64,000 nt of DNA from Streptomyces hayashii (lineage in GTDB: Bacteria; Actinomycetota; Actinomycetes; Streptomycetales; Streptomycetaceae). The notes beneath the pieces were generated by a model. It was not told the origin of the DNA, made no database searches, and was given only the letters and a program-made list of their open reading frames with translations. Position numbers and translations under genes: made by a program. Below, piece by piece: positions 1 through 8,101 of this stretch. Position 1 is the stretch's first letter. Every line of letters begins with the position of its first letter. Location of the stretch: assembly GCF_024539815.1 (NCBI RefSeq), contig NZ_JAHHIU010000078.1:62001-126000 (forward strand). Reading direction: 5' to 3'.

Positions 1-807
1 GACCCGGCCGCCGCGCTGGACGGCGCGGACTTCCTCGTGCTGTCCGTGCCCGCGCAGTCCCTGCGCCAGTGCCTGGCGACGTGGACGCCGCACCTTCAGT
101 CCCAGACGGTGATCGTCTCGCTGATGAAGGGCATCGAGACACACACCCACCTACGGGCCAGCGAGATCATCCGCGAGGTGACCGGCGTGCCCGCCGAGCG
201 GGTCGTGGTGCTGTCCGGCCCGAACCTGGCCCGGGAGATCATGGCCCGGCAGCCCGCGGCCGCCACCATCGCCTGCTCCGACGAAGACGCCGCTCAGCGT
301 TTCCAGACGGCCTGCCACACCCCCTACTTCCGGCCCTACACCTCCACCGACGTGATCGGCTGCGAGATGGGCGGCGCGCTGAAGAACGTCATCGCGCTCG
401 CCGTCGGCATCGCCACCGGCATGGGCCTGGGCCACAACGCCACCGCCCTGATCATGACCAGGGGGCTCGCGGAGAGCATGCGTCTGGCCGCCGCGATGGG
501 CGCGCAGCCCACCACCCTCGCCGGGCTGTCCGGCATGGGCGACCTGGTGGCCACCTGCTCCTCACCGCTCTCCCGCAACCGCACCTTCGGCACCCACCTC
601 GGCAACGGCCTGAGCCTCGCCGAGGCCGCCAACGCGACCAGGCAGACCACCGAGGGCGTCAAGAGCGCTGAGGCGATCCTCGAGCTTGCCCGCGCCCACG
701 GCGTCGACATGCCGATCACGACCGTGGTCACCGCCGTCCTGCACGGCAAGGCCACGCTCGGCGAGGCCGCCGCCGCACTGATGCAGCGGCCCCCCAAGCC
801 CGAGTAG
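1..807 (+). CDS. gpsA: NAD(P)H-dependent glycerol-3-phosphate dehydrogenase, 3' part
   Basis: The reading frame is open from the first base, so the gene starts before the window and only its last ~268 codons are present. GpsA reduces dihydroxyacetone phosphate to sn-glycerol-3-phosphate for phospholipid synthesis in the cytoplasm. Visible family hallmarks are the end of the Rossmann domain (LVLSVPAQSLR), the SLMKGIE and VLSGPNLAREI segments, the catalytic-domain stretch GCEMGGALKNVIALAVG with its conserved lysine, and GLSGMGDLVATC near the end. No disruption is seen. The next gene begins 45 bp later with its own ribosome site. As many Streptomyces carry more than one gpsA-like gene, this may be the housekeeping copy or a secondary one. 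Confidence 0.93.
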   Translation, partial: DPAAALDGADFLVLSVPAQSLRQCLATWTPHLQSQTVIVSLMKGIETHTHLRASEIIREVTGVPAERVVVLSGPNLAREIMARQPAAATIACSDEDAAQRFQTACHTPYFRPYTSTDVIGCEMGGALKNVIALAVGIATGMGLGHNATALIMTRGLAESMRLAAAMGAQPTTLAGLSGMGDLVATCSSPLSRNRTFGTHLGNGLSLAEAANATRQTTEGVKSAEAILELARAHGVDMPITTVVTAVLHGKATLGEAAAALMQRPPKPE

Positions 808-852
808 CGGCCCGCCACCACCTTGTCCCTCCCGCCCGGAGGTTTCCCTGTC

Positions 853-1206
853 ATGCCCGCAGACGTACTGTCCGCTGCCCAACTCGCCGTCACCGCAGCC
901 GTGGTGGCGTGGATGGCTACCGGCTTCACCCGCAGGCCCGGCCGCTGGATGCGCTACCCGCTGTTCTCCCGGGCCACGTTCGTGATCGTCACGCTCACTG
1001 GTACCAAGGGCGACCGGACCGAGTCCGTCAATCCGTACGCGTTCCTCTCACCAGGGACGTTCCTGCTGCCCCCGCCCCAGCTCCAGACGGTCATCGACCA
1101 CCTGATGCGCACCGGCCGCTACGACCGGATCGAGGGAGACGGCCGGGTCCTGTCCGTCAACGGCGAGCAGCCCATCGAGGTGAGGGACAGCCGTGTGGTT
1201 CTTTGA
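853..1206 (+). CDS. Small protein with N-terminal hydrophobic segment, unknown function
   Basis: About 117 residues. The start is the ATG at 853, eleven bases after a GGAGG ribosome site at 838-842. An upstream in-frame TTG at 823 has no such site. Residues ~7-22 are hydrophobic (LSAAQLAVTAAVVAWMA) and could anchor the protein in the membrane. The rest is soluble and unrecognised. The stop lies inside the next gene, whose GTG at 1193 overlaps it by 14 bp, so the two are translationally coupled and probably act together. Confidence 0.7.
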   Translation: MPADVLSAAQLAVTAAVVAWMATGFTRRPGRWMRYPLFSRATFVIVTLTGTKGDRTESVNPYAFLSPGTFLLPPPQLQTVIDHLMRTGRYDRIEGDGRVLSVNGEQPIEVRDSRVVL

Positions 1207-2035
1207 CGCCCTCGCGTCCGGCTTCCGCAGCCCGACCGATCCCGGACGACTCCAGCTGTTCCGCATCGCCTACGGCAGCGTCCTGGCCCTGCGGTTCGCC
1301 CTCTCCTTCGGACAGGGAGGCTGGAGCCGCTTCGCACCCGGATCGCTCAGCCTGCGCCTCGCCCAGCAGCGCTTCGGCCCGCGCCGCAGCCGTCTGCTCG
1401 CCGGCGTCTACCGGCCCGCCCTGATCGTCCGCACGGCCGCCGCCGTCATCCTGGCCGCAGGGATCGCCCCGCGCCTCACGCTGCTGCTCGTGCTGGCCGG
1501 GACCGCGATGGAACTCCTCTACCTCAAGAGCCCCGCCGCCGTGCGCTTCACCCTCCTGACCGGCGCGTGCCTGATGGTCGCCGGAGATCTCGGCCACGGC
1601 CTAACCATCGAACATCATCCCAGCACGGCCAACACCTGGGCCCAAATCCTTCTCGCGCTCGTGACCGCCGACCTCTACTGGAACAGCGCCGTGCAGAAGA
1701 TCCGCTCCGTCCAGTTCCGCACCGGCCTCTACCTCGCCCAGTGGATGTATGCCTACACCCAGCTGAAGGACCAGCTTCCGTACCGCCGCCAGAACGCCAT
1801 CCCCGGCGTCGTCCTACGACATACAAGCAACCTCACCCCCCGTGACATCCGCCTGTGGCGCCTGGTCGCCGCCGCCGTCATCACCGCCGAGATCGTGCTG
1901 TTGATCCCACAGACCACGCCGTACGCCGTCGCAGCCGGCATCACCCTGCACGCGGCGTTCACCCTCCTCAAGCCGCGCCAGCTTCTGACGTTCTCCGGCC
2001 TCACGGTCGGCTCCTACCTCGCATTCGCGGGTTGA
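1193..2035 (+). CDS. HTTM-like multipass membrane protein
   Basis: 280 residues with a series of hydrophobic helices: ~21-40, ~75-100, ~110-128, ~150-165, ~222-240 and ~245-278. The stretch YWNSAVQKIRSVQF followed by YLAQWM resembles the HTTM (horizontally transferred transmembrane) family, which is related to vitamin K-dependent gamma-carboxylases. That is a family-level resemblance only, and the substrate is unknown. The start GTG overlaps the end of the preceding small gene. A GC-rich inverted repeat, GCCCCC-GC-GGGGGC, follows the stop at 2055-2068. Confidence 0.6.
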   Translation: MWFFDALASGFRSPTDPGRLQLFRIAYGSVLALRFALSFGQGGWSRFAPGSLSLRLAQQRFGPRRSRLLAGVYRPALIVRTAAAVILAAGIAPRLTLLLVLAGTAMELLYLKSPAAVRFTLLTGACLMVAGDLGHGLTIEHHPSTANTWAQILLALVTADLYWNSAVQKIRSVQFRTGLYLAQWMYAYTQLKDQLPYRRQNAIPGVVLRHTSNLTPRDIRLWRLVAAAVITAEIVLLIPQTTPYAVAAGITLHAAFTLLKPRQLLTFSGLTVGSYLAFAG

Positions 2036-2054
2036 CCCTGGCGCAGGGATCACG

Positions 2055-2068
2055 GCCCCCGCGGGGGC
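2055..2068. terminator. Short GC-rich inverted repeat between convergent genes
   Basis: GCCCCC-GC-GGGGGC lies between the stop of the HTTM-like gene and the end of the minus-strand integrase-like cluster. There is no T-tract and the loop would be very small, so a terminator role is only plausible. Confidence 0.3.
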
Positions 2069-2138
2069 GGCTTGCAGGAGGGCCGTACCAGCTGTTTCCT
2101 GGCTTCTGCCTGGCCCTGCGCAAGCGCCTGGACGGGTT

Positions 2139-2375
2139 CTACAGCGGGTTGCCCTCCTCGGTGACGACCTCGCGGTCGACGACCCACTTGCGGATGATCC
2201 GGCGCGTCCCGTCGTCCTCGACGGCGACGAACTGGACGACGACGGCGGGGTCGTGGGTGTAGAGCCCGACGCACTTCTTGTACATGGCGCGGGCGGGGGC
2301 GGGGTTGTCCCTCCAGTCGCCGGTGACACCCGGGCCGTCCTCCACGAATTGGAGGACGGCCCGGTACAGCATCAT
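2139..2375 (-). CDS. Small protein downstream of integrase-like gene
   Basis: 78 residues starting at the double methionine MMLYRAVLQF. The start codon overlaps the stop of the upstream integrase-like gene (ATGA-type overlap), indicating translational coupling. I recognise no domain. The sequence is rich in charged and aromatic residues (DWRDNP, YKKCVGLYTHDP) and looks like a small soluble protein. It is the last gene of a three-gene minus-strand cluster. Confidence 0.6.
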   Translation of the reverse strand: MMLYRAVLQFVEDGPGVTGDWRDNPAPARAMYKKCVGLYTHDPAVVVQFVAVEDDGTRRIIRKWVVDREVVTEEGNPL

Positions 2376-3280
2376 CGCCCGTCCCCGTCGGCCGGGCCAG
2401 ACTCGTCGGCGAAGGGGCTCGGCGAGTGGGCGACGACGTCCGGGTGCAGGCCGGGTGCGATCTCTTCGAGGTCGGGGTGGGTGGCGGCGACCTCGCGCAG
2501 CAGCCGGGTGAAGGTGACGTGATCGAGACCGCGGCCGGTGCGGGAGAGGAGCAGCGGGCCCTCGGTCTCGGTGGAGTGCGGGGCCTTGTGGGTGCGCACC
2601 GGCAGGTACTCGTCCAGCGCCCACACCAGGGGTCGGGGGATGGGGGTGAGCGGGCCGACGGCGGAGGCGCTGTTGTTCTTGACCGGCAGTCTCCAGGTGG
2701 GACCGGCCTGGTTGTCGCGTTGGACGTACTGCATGACGGCCGCGATGGACTGGCCCGGGCGCAGGCCTGCGAGGGTCATGTAGGCGGCGAGGCGGGCCCG
2801 TTCGGGGTGCGGGCCGCGGTAGCGGTCGGCGGCGGTGCGCAGCGCGTCGGTCTGGAACCGGGTGAGGGTCTCACGTGCGGCCGGCGGGGTGGGCCCGGCG
2901 AGCGCGCGGCGGGGCGGGAGGTTCCAACGGGCGGCGCCGAGGTCGTCCTCGCAGTGGGCGTAGTACGAGCGGACGGCGGAGACGGCGCGGCCGCGGGAGG
3001 TGGCGGCGAGCGGGGTGCCGTCGAAGGCAGTGAGGCGTGTGGCCCAGTCCCTGATGTGTAGGGGCTCGAAGTGCCAGACGAGACCGCCGATGTAGGTGAA
3101 CCAGTCCTGCTTCCAGCCGGGCGGGGCGTCGATCCCGGCGAGGTAGAGGCCGTAACGGTACTTGGTGTCCTCGTCCCAGACGCGCCCGATGACCTGCTGG
3201 CCGTCGGGCCGGACGTACGATCCGGCGAGCCAGCCGTGCAGGATCGCGTAGGGGTCCGGGGCCTGGGTCTGGGAGTCCAT
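2372..3280 (-). CDS. Tyrosine-recombinase-like protein, catalytically incomplete
   Basis: 302 residues. The N-terminal half resembles the SAM-like core-binding domain of phage integrases (SRGRAVSAVRSYYAH). The second half has a box-I-like segment (TLAGLRPGQ) with an arginine, and a lysine hairpin-like segment (WRLPVKNN). The expected HxxR and terminal tyrosine boxes are not found: the protein ends soon after LHPDVVAHS. It may be a divergent, inactive or DNA-binding-only relative that once mobilised the element. The stop is coupled to the next small gene, so the truncation looks native rather than recent. Confidence 0.55.
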   Translation of the reverse strand: MDSQTQAPDPYAILHGWLAGSYVRPDGQQVIGRVWDEDTKYRYGLYLAGIDAPPGWKQDWFTYIGGLVWHFEPLHIRDWATRLTAFDGTPLAATSRGRAVSAVRSYYAHCEDDLGAARWNLPPRRALAGPTPPAARETLTRFQTDALRTAADRYRGPHPERARLAAYMTLAGLRPGQSIAAVMQYVQRDNQAGPTWRLPVKNNSASAVGPLTPIPRPLVWALDEYLPVRTHKAPHSTETEGPLLLSRTGRGLDHVTFTRLLREVAATHPDLEEIAPGLHPDVVAHSPSPFADESGPADGDGR

Positions 3281-3289
3281 CCCGTCACT

Positions 3290-3613
3290 CTACGAATCGG
3301 GCGTGCTGTCCCGGTCCGGGAGTCCCGGGTCGTCCTGCTGCAGCAGGTCACCGTCAGGGAGCAGATCACCCTGCCGCAGGAAGGCGGCCATCCACAGAAC
3401 TCCCTCCACGAACCCGTCCCTGTGCTCGGGGGACGCGGCGGCCATGTTGCTCGCCTGGTACCGCTCGGCATAACCGTCGGCCCACCGGGCGACTGTCAGA
3501 TGGTTGCGATAGATGTCGGCATACGGGCCAGTAAGCGCCGCGGCTGCCCTTTCAGGGCGCCAGTCGATCTCTGTCTTGTCGAAGTCGAGGAGCTGCTCGT
3601 CGTTCTCGTCCAT
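3290..3613 (-). CDS. Hypothetical acidic protein upstream of integrase-like gene
   Basis: 107 residues, starting MDENDEQLLDF. Acidic, with an alanine-rich helical middle and a C-terminus rich in D, Q and P. No recognised domain. Ends 9 bp before the start of the integrase-like gene on the same strand, so probably the first gene of that cluster. The 108 bp upstream are shared with the divergent plus-strand gene and should hold both promoters. Confidence 0.55.
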   Translation of the reverse strand: MDENDEQLLDFDKTEIDWRPERAAAALTGPYADIYRNHLTVARWADGYAERYQASNMAAASPEHRDGFVEGVLWMAAFLRQGDLLPDGDLLQQDDPGLPDRDSTPDS

Positions 3614-3937
3614 GCCTGAAAGCTAGCCGTCAGGCAGCCGGAAACGGCTCATCCTCCGGCCGCGGGTCGGGACTGCGCACGTCCGTATCCGTATAAGCAC
3701 TGAACTTTAAGGAACAGACCGGTGCCCCTTCTGCTCTTACGACGAGACCAGCGAGCCGGGCCGCCCCGCGACATCATCAAATGCACCGTCGAACCCGCCC
3801 TGCCACCCGAGGACTGGGACCCGAGCTGGGGCCAGGGCCCGCTGTATGAGGTCGCCTACCTCTCCTGCGGCCACACCCTCGCCGAGCTCTGCGAGTTTCG
3901 GCGGCTCCCACGCTCCACTCTCCGAAAGGACCTCCCC

Positions 3938-4153
3938 ATGTACCCCCTGACGCCATTACAGAGCCTGGCGCTCCTCTGTATCGTGCTGGCCATCGGCGCC
4001 TGCATCCTCTGTATCGCCCGTGAGCTCAGACCCCAGACCCGGACGCCAGCGCCGGCCGCGCAGCGCCCGGAGACCGACGGGTCCACACCCGTCGTGCGCA
4101 TCGCGGTCCACCGGCCGAACGAGCCCTACGACCACGAGAAGCACGGTCTCTGA
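3938..4153 (+). CDS. Small single-pass membrane protein
   Basis: 71 residues from the ATG at 3938, preceded by GAAAGGA. Residues ~5-25 form one strong transmembrane helix (LQSLALLCIVLAIGACILCIA) and the C-terminal half is basic, proline-rich and soluble. The same frame is open back to a GTG at 3722, and the extra 72 residues contain YEVAYLSCGHTLAEL, so a longer 143-residue product is possible. I prefer the internal start because of its ribosome site. Function unknown. Confidence 0.45.
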   Translation: MYPLTPLQSLALLCIVLAIGACILCIARELRPQTRTPAPAAQRPETDGSTPVVRIAVHRPNEPYDHEKHGL

Positions 4154-4276
4154 AGACCAGCACTCCATTCATCTGACCGCCCTCAACGCCATGCCTGAGG
4201 CTGCCCCGCCTGCGGGTGCAGGCGCGGACTCCATGGGCGCCATCCGCACCCGATCGAGATCATCCGGCTGTTTCTG

Positions 4277-5247
4277 TTGCCCCGACCCGGTGTGGACAGG
4301 GACTCCGGCGCCTACGGTGCCGAGCTCGCCCGGATGCTGGCTGCAGCCGGTGTCACAGTCGGGGACATGAACCGTCCGGACAGCAAGACGCGGCGGATGA
4401 GGGCAAGCCCGACTTGCCCGCCAGGTCGCTGCCCGCCCTGGTCGATGGGACGATCACCGAGGCGAAGCTCGGCCAGCCCCGGCTGCATCGCAACGGGCGT
4501 GACGCCCATCGCCCCTCCCCGGCCGGTTCGTTCACCAGCATCGCGGGAGGGTGTCGCGCTTATGTCGCACGCCCGGTGGTGGAGCGGGCTGGCGGGGGTC
4601 CGGGCTGACGCGGCGCTGCACTGATTTGACCTGGTCAGGGTCCCGCCGATCTTCGACAGCGAGATCGGGTCGGTCGGATGGTCGGCGAAGTGATGTACGC
4701 CGCCGCGACGGCCGTGCTGTCCGGCTGGCCACCGGCACACCAATGAGGCGCGGCGTGGTCGAGGCGGTGAGGGCGCTGTGGACCGCCCGCCTCCACCAGG
4801 CCCTGGACGCCGAATCGGCCCGCCGGTCAAGCAGGCGGACCCCACGCTGCCGGAGCTGTTCGGAATCGGCCCCGAGACCGCCGGCCAGCTGCTGGCCTCA
4901 GCCAGGGACAATCCCGAACGCATGTGGTCCGGGAGGGCGTTCGTGCACCTCGCCGGTGCCGCTCGGATTTCGACTTCCTCCGGCCGCACCCACCGCCACC
5001 GCCTCAACCGCGGCGGTGACCGGGCCGCGACCAACGCGCTGCACGCCATCGTGCTGGTCCGGATGCGCTTCGACGAGCGCATCCGCGCCTATGTCGAACG
5101 CCGCACCACGGCAGGGCTGTCCAAGACGGACATCATGCGCTGCCTCAAGCGAATCGTCGCCCGCGAGGTCCACCACGCTCCTGGCAGCCCACCGGCCACG
5201 CACATCACTCAAAACAACCCCGCTCCAACTGCTTGACAGCTATAGGG
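4277..5247 (+). pseudogene. IS110-family transposase remnant
   Basis: The C-terminal Transposase_20 region is clear at about 4838-5200: LPELFGIGPETAGQLLAS, then SSGRTHRHRLNRGGDRAATNAL and RTTAGLSKTDIMRCLKRIVAREV. Upstream, at ~4310-4390, the stretch GAYGAELARMLAAAGVTVGDMNRPD matches the N-terminal DEDD-domain side of IS110 transposases but lies in another frame, and the middle is scrambled. The element is therefore inactive, with several frameshifts and deletions. The sequence CTTGACAGCTATAGGGGCGTC at 5233-5253 resembles the usual right end of Streptomyces IS110 elements. It may have inserted near the edge of the mobile element. Confidence 0.8.
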
Positions 5248-5266
5248 GCGTCCCAAGAACGGAAAG

Positions 5267-6193
5267 ATGAGCACCAAGCTGTATGACGGGCTGCGGCTGA
5301 CCACGCACGCGCCCGACCTCTTCGAACTCACCCGCGTAATCTCCAAGCGCATGCGTGAGGTCTTCCGCGAGCTGGCTGTGCCCGTCATCGCCAGGAACCT
5401 CGCCCGCGTCGTCGATGACACCGAGGTGCGCGAACGTGACATGGGCGGCCCCCTGCACAACTACACCGTCTACCGGGCCCGGAAGCTCTGGCTCGACGAG
5501 CAGGCCGGGCTCGATGACCGCATGACGTTCCACGACCCGCTGCGCTTCAGCATCGTCTTCGGCCAGGTCGACGACGACTACGGCACGCGTCGGCTGGCGT
5601 ACCCCTTCGCCGGGAACCGCGCGTACACCGACGCGCTCCTGGCTCTCGAAGCCGACGGCCGGCCCTTCTTCGTCGACTACCACTACCAGAACCAGGCTGA
5701 CCGACCGAAGGAGATCCGGAAGGACGAGTGGAAGCGCCGGCGCGACGACTGGAACCGTCTGCTCGACGCCGACGACCGCGAGACGGACGGCACCTTAGGG
5801 CATCTCCCCGGCTGGCAGCTCCCGGACAGCATCGAGGGCGTCTTCGACGCGGTGCTGCTCGGATACAAGGACACCACCATCGATCTGAACGCGCACTGCA
5901 CCATCGAGCACCGCATGCGCCGGGCACTCAACCGAGCAGTGACCCTCGACCTGGACCTCGACGAGGTCAACGGCATCAGCAGAGTGCTGACCCGTAACAG
6001 GCGTATCGAGCGCGCGATCGAGCTCTACCTGAGCACTACCGCCGGAGCAGCGATGCTCCGACCTGAACCGTTGCCGGATGCCCGAGACCTCGACATCGCA
6101 GTTAGCGAACTGCCGCCGGTCTATGAGCCTCCAGCTGAAGCCGTTGCCCGGATCAGCGAGCTGTATCGCGAACAGGTTCCGGTCGGTGACTGA
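5267..6193 (+). CDS. Hypothetical element protein, 308 aa
   Basis: Intact 308-residue frame beginning MSTKLYDGLRLTTHAPDLF, with mixed charged sequence throughout and no membrane segment. There are repeated arginine-rich helices (RKDEWKRRRDDWNRLLDADDR; EHRMRRALNRAV). I do not recognise a domain. The pattern resembles cytosolic proteins of plasmids and phages of actinobacteria. It starts directly after the IS110 remnant, and its own promoter may lie partly in that remnant. A mini-hairpin follows its stop. Confidence 0.75.
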   Translation: MSTKLYDGLRLTTHAPDLFELTRVISKRMREVFRELAVPVIARNLARVVDDTEVRERDMGGPLHNYTVYRARKLWLDEQAGLDDRMTFHDPLRFSIVFGQVDDDYGTRRLAYPFAGNRAYTDALLALEADGRPFFVDYHYQNQADRPKEIRKDEWKRRRDDWNRLLDADDRETDGTLGHLPGWQLPDSIEGVFDAVLLGYKDTTIDLNAHCTIEHRMRRALNRAVTLDLDLDEVNGISRVLTRNRRIERAIELYLSTTAGAAMLRPEPLPDARDLDIAVSELPPVYEPPAEAVARISELYREQVPVGD

Positions 6194-6196
6194 TCT

Positions 6197-6215
6197 GGAT
6201 CGACGCAGTCGATCC
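6197..6215. repeat. Mini-hairpin repeat, copy 1 (variant)
   Basis: GGATCGAC-GCA-GTCGATCC, an 8-bp perfect stem with a three-base loop, starting three bases after a stop codon and ~190 bp before the next gene. It is the most divergent member of the family seen at 7112, 7155, 7202, 8914, 11806 and 15573. Confidence 0.7.
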
Positions 6216-6401
6216 GGAAGTAGATCTGCAGAGGCATCGGCATCCCCCTCGCCCACGGGCGCGATCGCTTCGTGGGCGAATCCCACCGCTGTGCCGGAGC
6301 CCATGAGGTCGGTTGTCTTCCTGCCGCTACGAGTTCAACGCCGGCGCCGCCGCAGTCGCTCACCCCGTCGGACAGATCACCTTCTGAACCAGGAGCACGT
6401 C

Positions 6402-6599
6402 ATGTTCCGCATCATCCGCACCCGCACCAACCGGCAGCTCAACACCGCGATCCAGGTGCTGCACGACCGTGCCGAGTTCGAGCGACGCTGGCGCCTGACG
6501 ACCGAGCAGCGCATCGAGCGGGCCCTGGCGCTGCTGGAGGGTCAGGACACCGACCTGGCCGCCCGGCTGCGCGCCGTACTCCAGGGGGACCAGCCGTGA
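6402..6599 (+). CDS. Small helical protein
   Basis: 65 residues, MFRIIRTRTNRQLNTAIQVL..., preceded by AGGAG. Almost wholly predicted helical, with heptad-like spacing of leucines (QRIERALALLEGQDTDLAARLRAVL), so a short coiled coil is likely. No known family. A possible 30-codon GTG gene overlaps its stop (GTGA at 6595) and runs to 6688. Confidence 0.6.
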   Translation: MFRIIRTRTNRQLNTAIQVLHDRAEFERRWRLTTEQRIERALALLEGQDTDLAARLRAVLQGDQP

Positions 6600-6688
6600 C
6601 CGCGAACCGCCACCAGCCTGCCGCCCCCGCCTTATCGCTCGTGCTTCAGGCCCACGGACCATGCGAAAGCGGAGGAGGCATCAGCTGA
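6595..6688 (+). CDS. Possible very small coupled ORF
   Basis: About 30 codons from a GTG that overlaps the preceding TGA (GTGA). The product is short and without features. The only support is the coupling geometry. The end, ATCAGCTGAT, is a palindrome related to the mini-hairpin family. Confidence 0.25.
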
Positions 6689-6738
6689 TCGCGCCCATCG
6701 GCGTCCACAATCCACATCACGAGAAGAGAGAGACCACC

Positions 6739-7053
6739 ATGGCTGAGTCCACGACCACCGTGAAGCACGACGTCACCGTCAACTTCGGCTGCATCAAGCT
6801 GACCGGAGCGCTCGTGCACGACGACGGGAACCGTGTGCTGGAACTTGAACTCGACGAGGGTCCTGAGCCCATCTCGATCAGCCTGCAGGGCTACGGTCTC
6901 ACGCCCGAGGCCGGGAACGTCTTCATCAAGGACTGGTCCGAGCACTCGGGCCTGACGGCGCGCCTGGCGCAGGCAGGTCTGGTGACGCCCGTGCACGCAC
7001 TCACCGTCGGGCCGTACTGCTCGACGGCCTACGAAGTGCAGGTGACGCTGTGA
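6739..7053 (+). CDS. Hypothetical 104-aa protein
   Basis: 104 residues starting MAESTTTVKHDVTVNFGCIKL, after a purine-rich GAGAAGAGAGAG ribosome region. Beta-rich sequence with alternating hydrophobics; no motif recognised. It is followed by a cluster of three mini-hairpins and then by ssb, so it may be part of the same replication-associated gene block. Confidence 0.65.
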   Translation: MAESTTTVKHDVTVNFGCIKLTGALVHDDGNRVLELELDEGPEPISISLQGYGLTPEAGNVFIKDWSEHSGLTARLAQAGLVTPVHALTVGPYCSTAYEVQVTL

Positions 7054-7105
7054 CATCACGCCGGGGGTCTGGTCGGGGAAGTGGCCGGTAAACCAGCGAG
7101 AAACA

Positions 7106-7218
7106 CGAGTCTGATCGGCGAAGCCGATTCGGGACTCGGAATGACAAAGCATTCGATCAGCACAGCTGATTCGGATGAAGCGTTGAAAGAGAACATCATC
7201 TGATCAGCGAAGCTGATC
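7106..7218. repeat. Cluster of three mini-hairpin repeats
   Basis: Three copies at roughly 45-bp spacing: GATCGGC-GAA-GCCGATT at 7113-7129, inside a longer stem CGAGTC/GACTCG; GATCAGC-ACA-GCTGATT at 7155-7171; and GATCAGC-GAA-GCTGATC at 7202-7218. Two contain GCGAAGC-type cores, known from physical studies to form unusually stable DNA mini-hairpins. They fill the space between the 104-aa gene and ssb. The role could be transcript processing, attenuation or protein binding. Confidence 0.8.
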
Positions 7219-7323
7219 CGGATGGTGGCATGACAGACAACTGAACATCTCAACAACCCACCCAACTGCGCGCGGACGACGATGTCGATCCGGGCGCTGC
7301 GCTGTATTCAAGGAGAATCCACC

Positions 7324-7812
7324 ATGTCGAACCCGAACAGCACCGCATCCGTCATCGGCCGCCTGGCGAACGACCCGAAGGTCTTCGAGAACAAGGACGG
7401 CTCCAAGAAGGTCATGCTCACCGCCTTCGTCGACCGCGGCTACACCGACCGTCAGGGCAACCGCATCTCCGACGCGCTGCCCTTCGAGGCCTTCGTCCGT
7501 GCCGAGACGCAGGGCACCGGGCCGTTCGCCCACGTGCACAAGGGTGACCTGGTGGGCCTCAGCTATGAGCCCCGCCTGAACCGCTACACCAAGAACGGTG
7601 CCGAGGTCTTCGAGGTCAAGCTCGAGATCCAGAACATCTCCTTTCTGGAGTCCCGCGCCACCACGCAGGCCCGCCTGGCCGAGCGCGTCACCAAGGCCGA
7701 GGCCCAGAACCAGAACCTGCAGGCCCAGGCTGCTCCCGTCGCAGCCGCCGCCCCGGCCGTCGCGCACGCCAGCGCCGTGCAGGACGAGCAGCTGCCCTTT
7801 CAGACCGCTTGA
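7324..7812 (+). CDS. ssb: Single-stranded DNA-binding protein
   Basis: 162 residues. The start ATG follows AAGGAG. Residues ~6-108 form the OB fold (SVIGRLANDPKVFENKDGSKKVMLTAFVD..., PFEAFVRAE, GDLVGLSYEP). A flexible alanine/glutamine-rich linker follows. The C-terminus carries an acidic tip, DEQLPF, like the DDDLPF partner-binding tail of bacterial SSBs, but three extra residues (QTA) follow, which is unusual. SSB coats single-stranded DNA during replication and repair and recruits partners through its tip. On this element it probably serves the family B polymerase, SF3 helicase and RecJ-like nuclease found further right. Confidence 0.88.
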   Translation: MSNPNSTASVIGRLANDPKVFENKDGSKKVMLTAFVDRGYTDRQGNRISDALPFEAFVRAETQGTGPFAHVHKGDLVGLSYEPRLNRYTKNGAEVFEVKLEIQNISFLESRATTQARLAERVTKAEAQNQNLQAQAAPVAAAAPAVAHASAVQDEQLPFQTA

Positions 7813-7871
7813 CGATCTGTAGAACTCCACCCCCCCCGGCGGGCCTGGCCGAGCTCACGAGGGAGCAGCAC

Positions 7872-7994
7872 ATGCCCAAGTCCCGAGTCCGTATCAACCT
7901 CACCGGCAAGACCCCCAAGCCGCAGGACAAGACCGCCGAGACCAAGCCGCAGTCCCGCGTCCGGATCAACCTCACAGGCAAGCGAGGGAAGTAA
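7872..7994 (+). CDS. 40-aa basic peptide with an internal duplication
   Basis: MPKSRVRINLTGKTPKPQDKT... to ...KPQSRVRINLTGKRGK. The ten-residue unit SRVRINLTGK occurs twice, separated by a 17-residue K/T/P/Q/D linker. The ATG follows GGGAGCAGC, and a TAA stop precedes a strong terminator. Very basic, so it may bind nucleic acid. No family known to me. Confidence 0.55.
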   Translation: MPKSRVRINLTGKTPKPQDKTAETKPQSRVRINLTGKRGK

Positions 7995-8040
7995 CGCACC
8001 CCACGGCCTGGCCGACGCCGACAACGGCTCAGCCCCTCAC

Positions 8041-8079
8041 CGCTGCCGGGCGGGCCCTTGGCGGACCCGCCCGGCAGCG
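8041..8079 (+). terminator. Intrinsic terminator hairpin after the ssb block
   Basis: Perfect 14-bp stem CGCTGCCGGGCGGG / CCCGCCCGGCAGCG with an 11-base loop, lying between the 40-aa peptide gene and the next start. No T-tract, as is common for Streptomyces terminators. Confidence 0.8.
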
Positions 8080-8101
8080 TTCACGCACAAGGAGAAACGA
8101 C

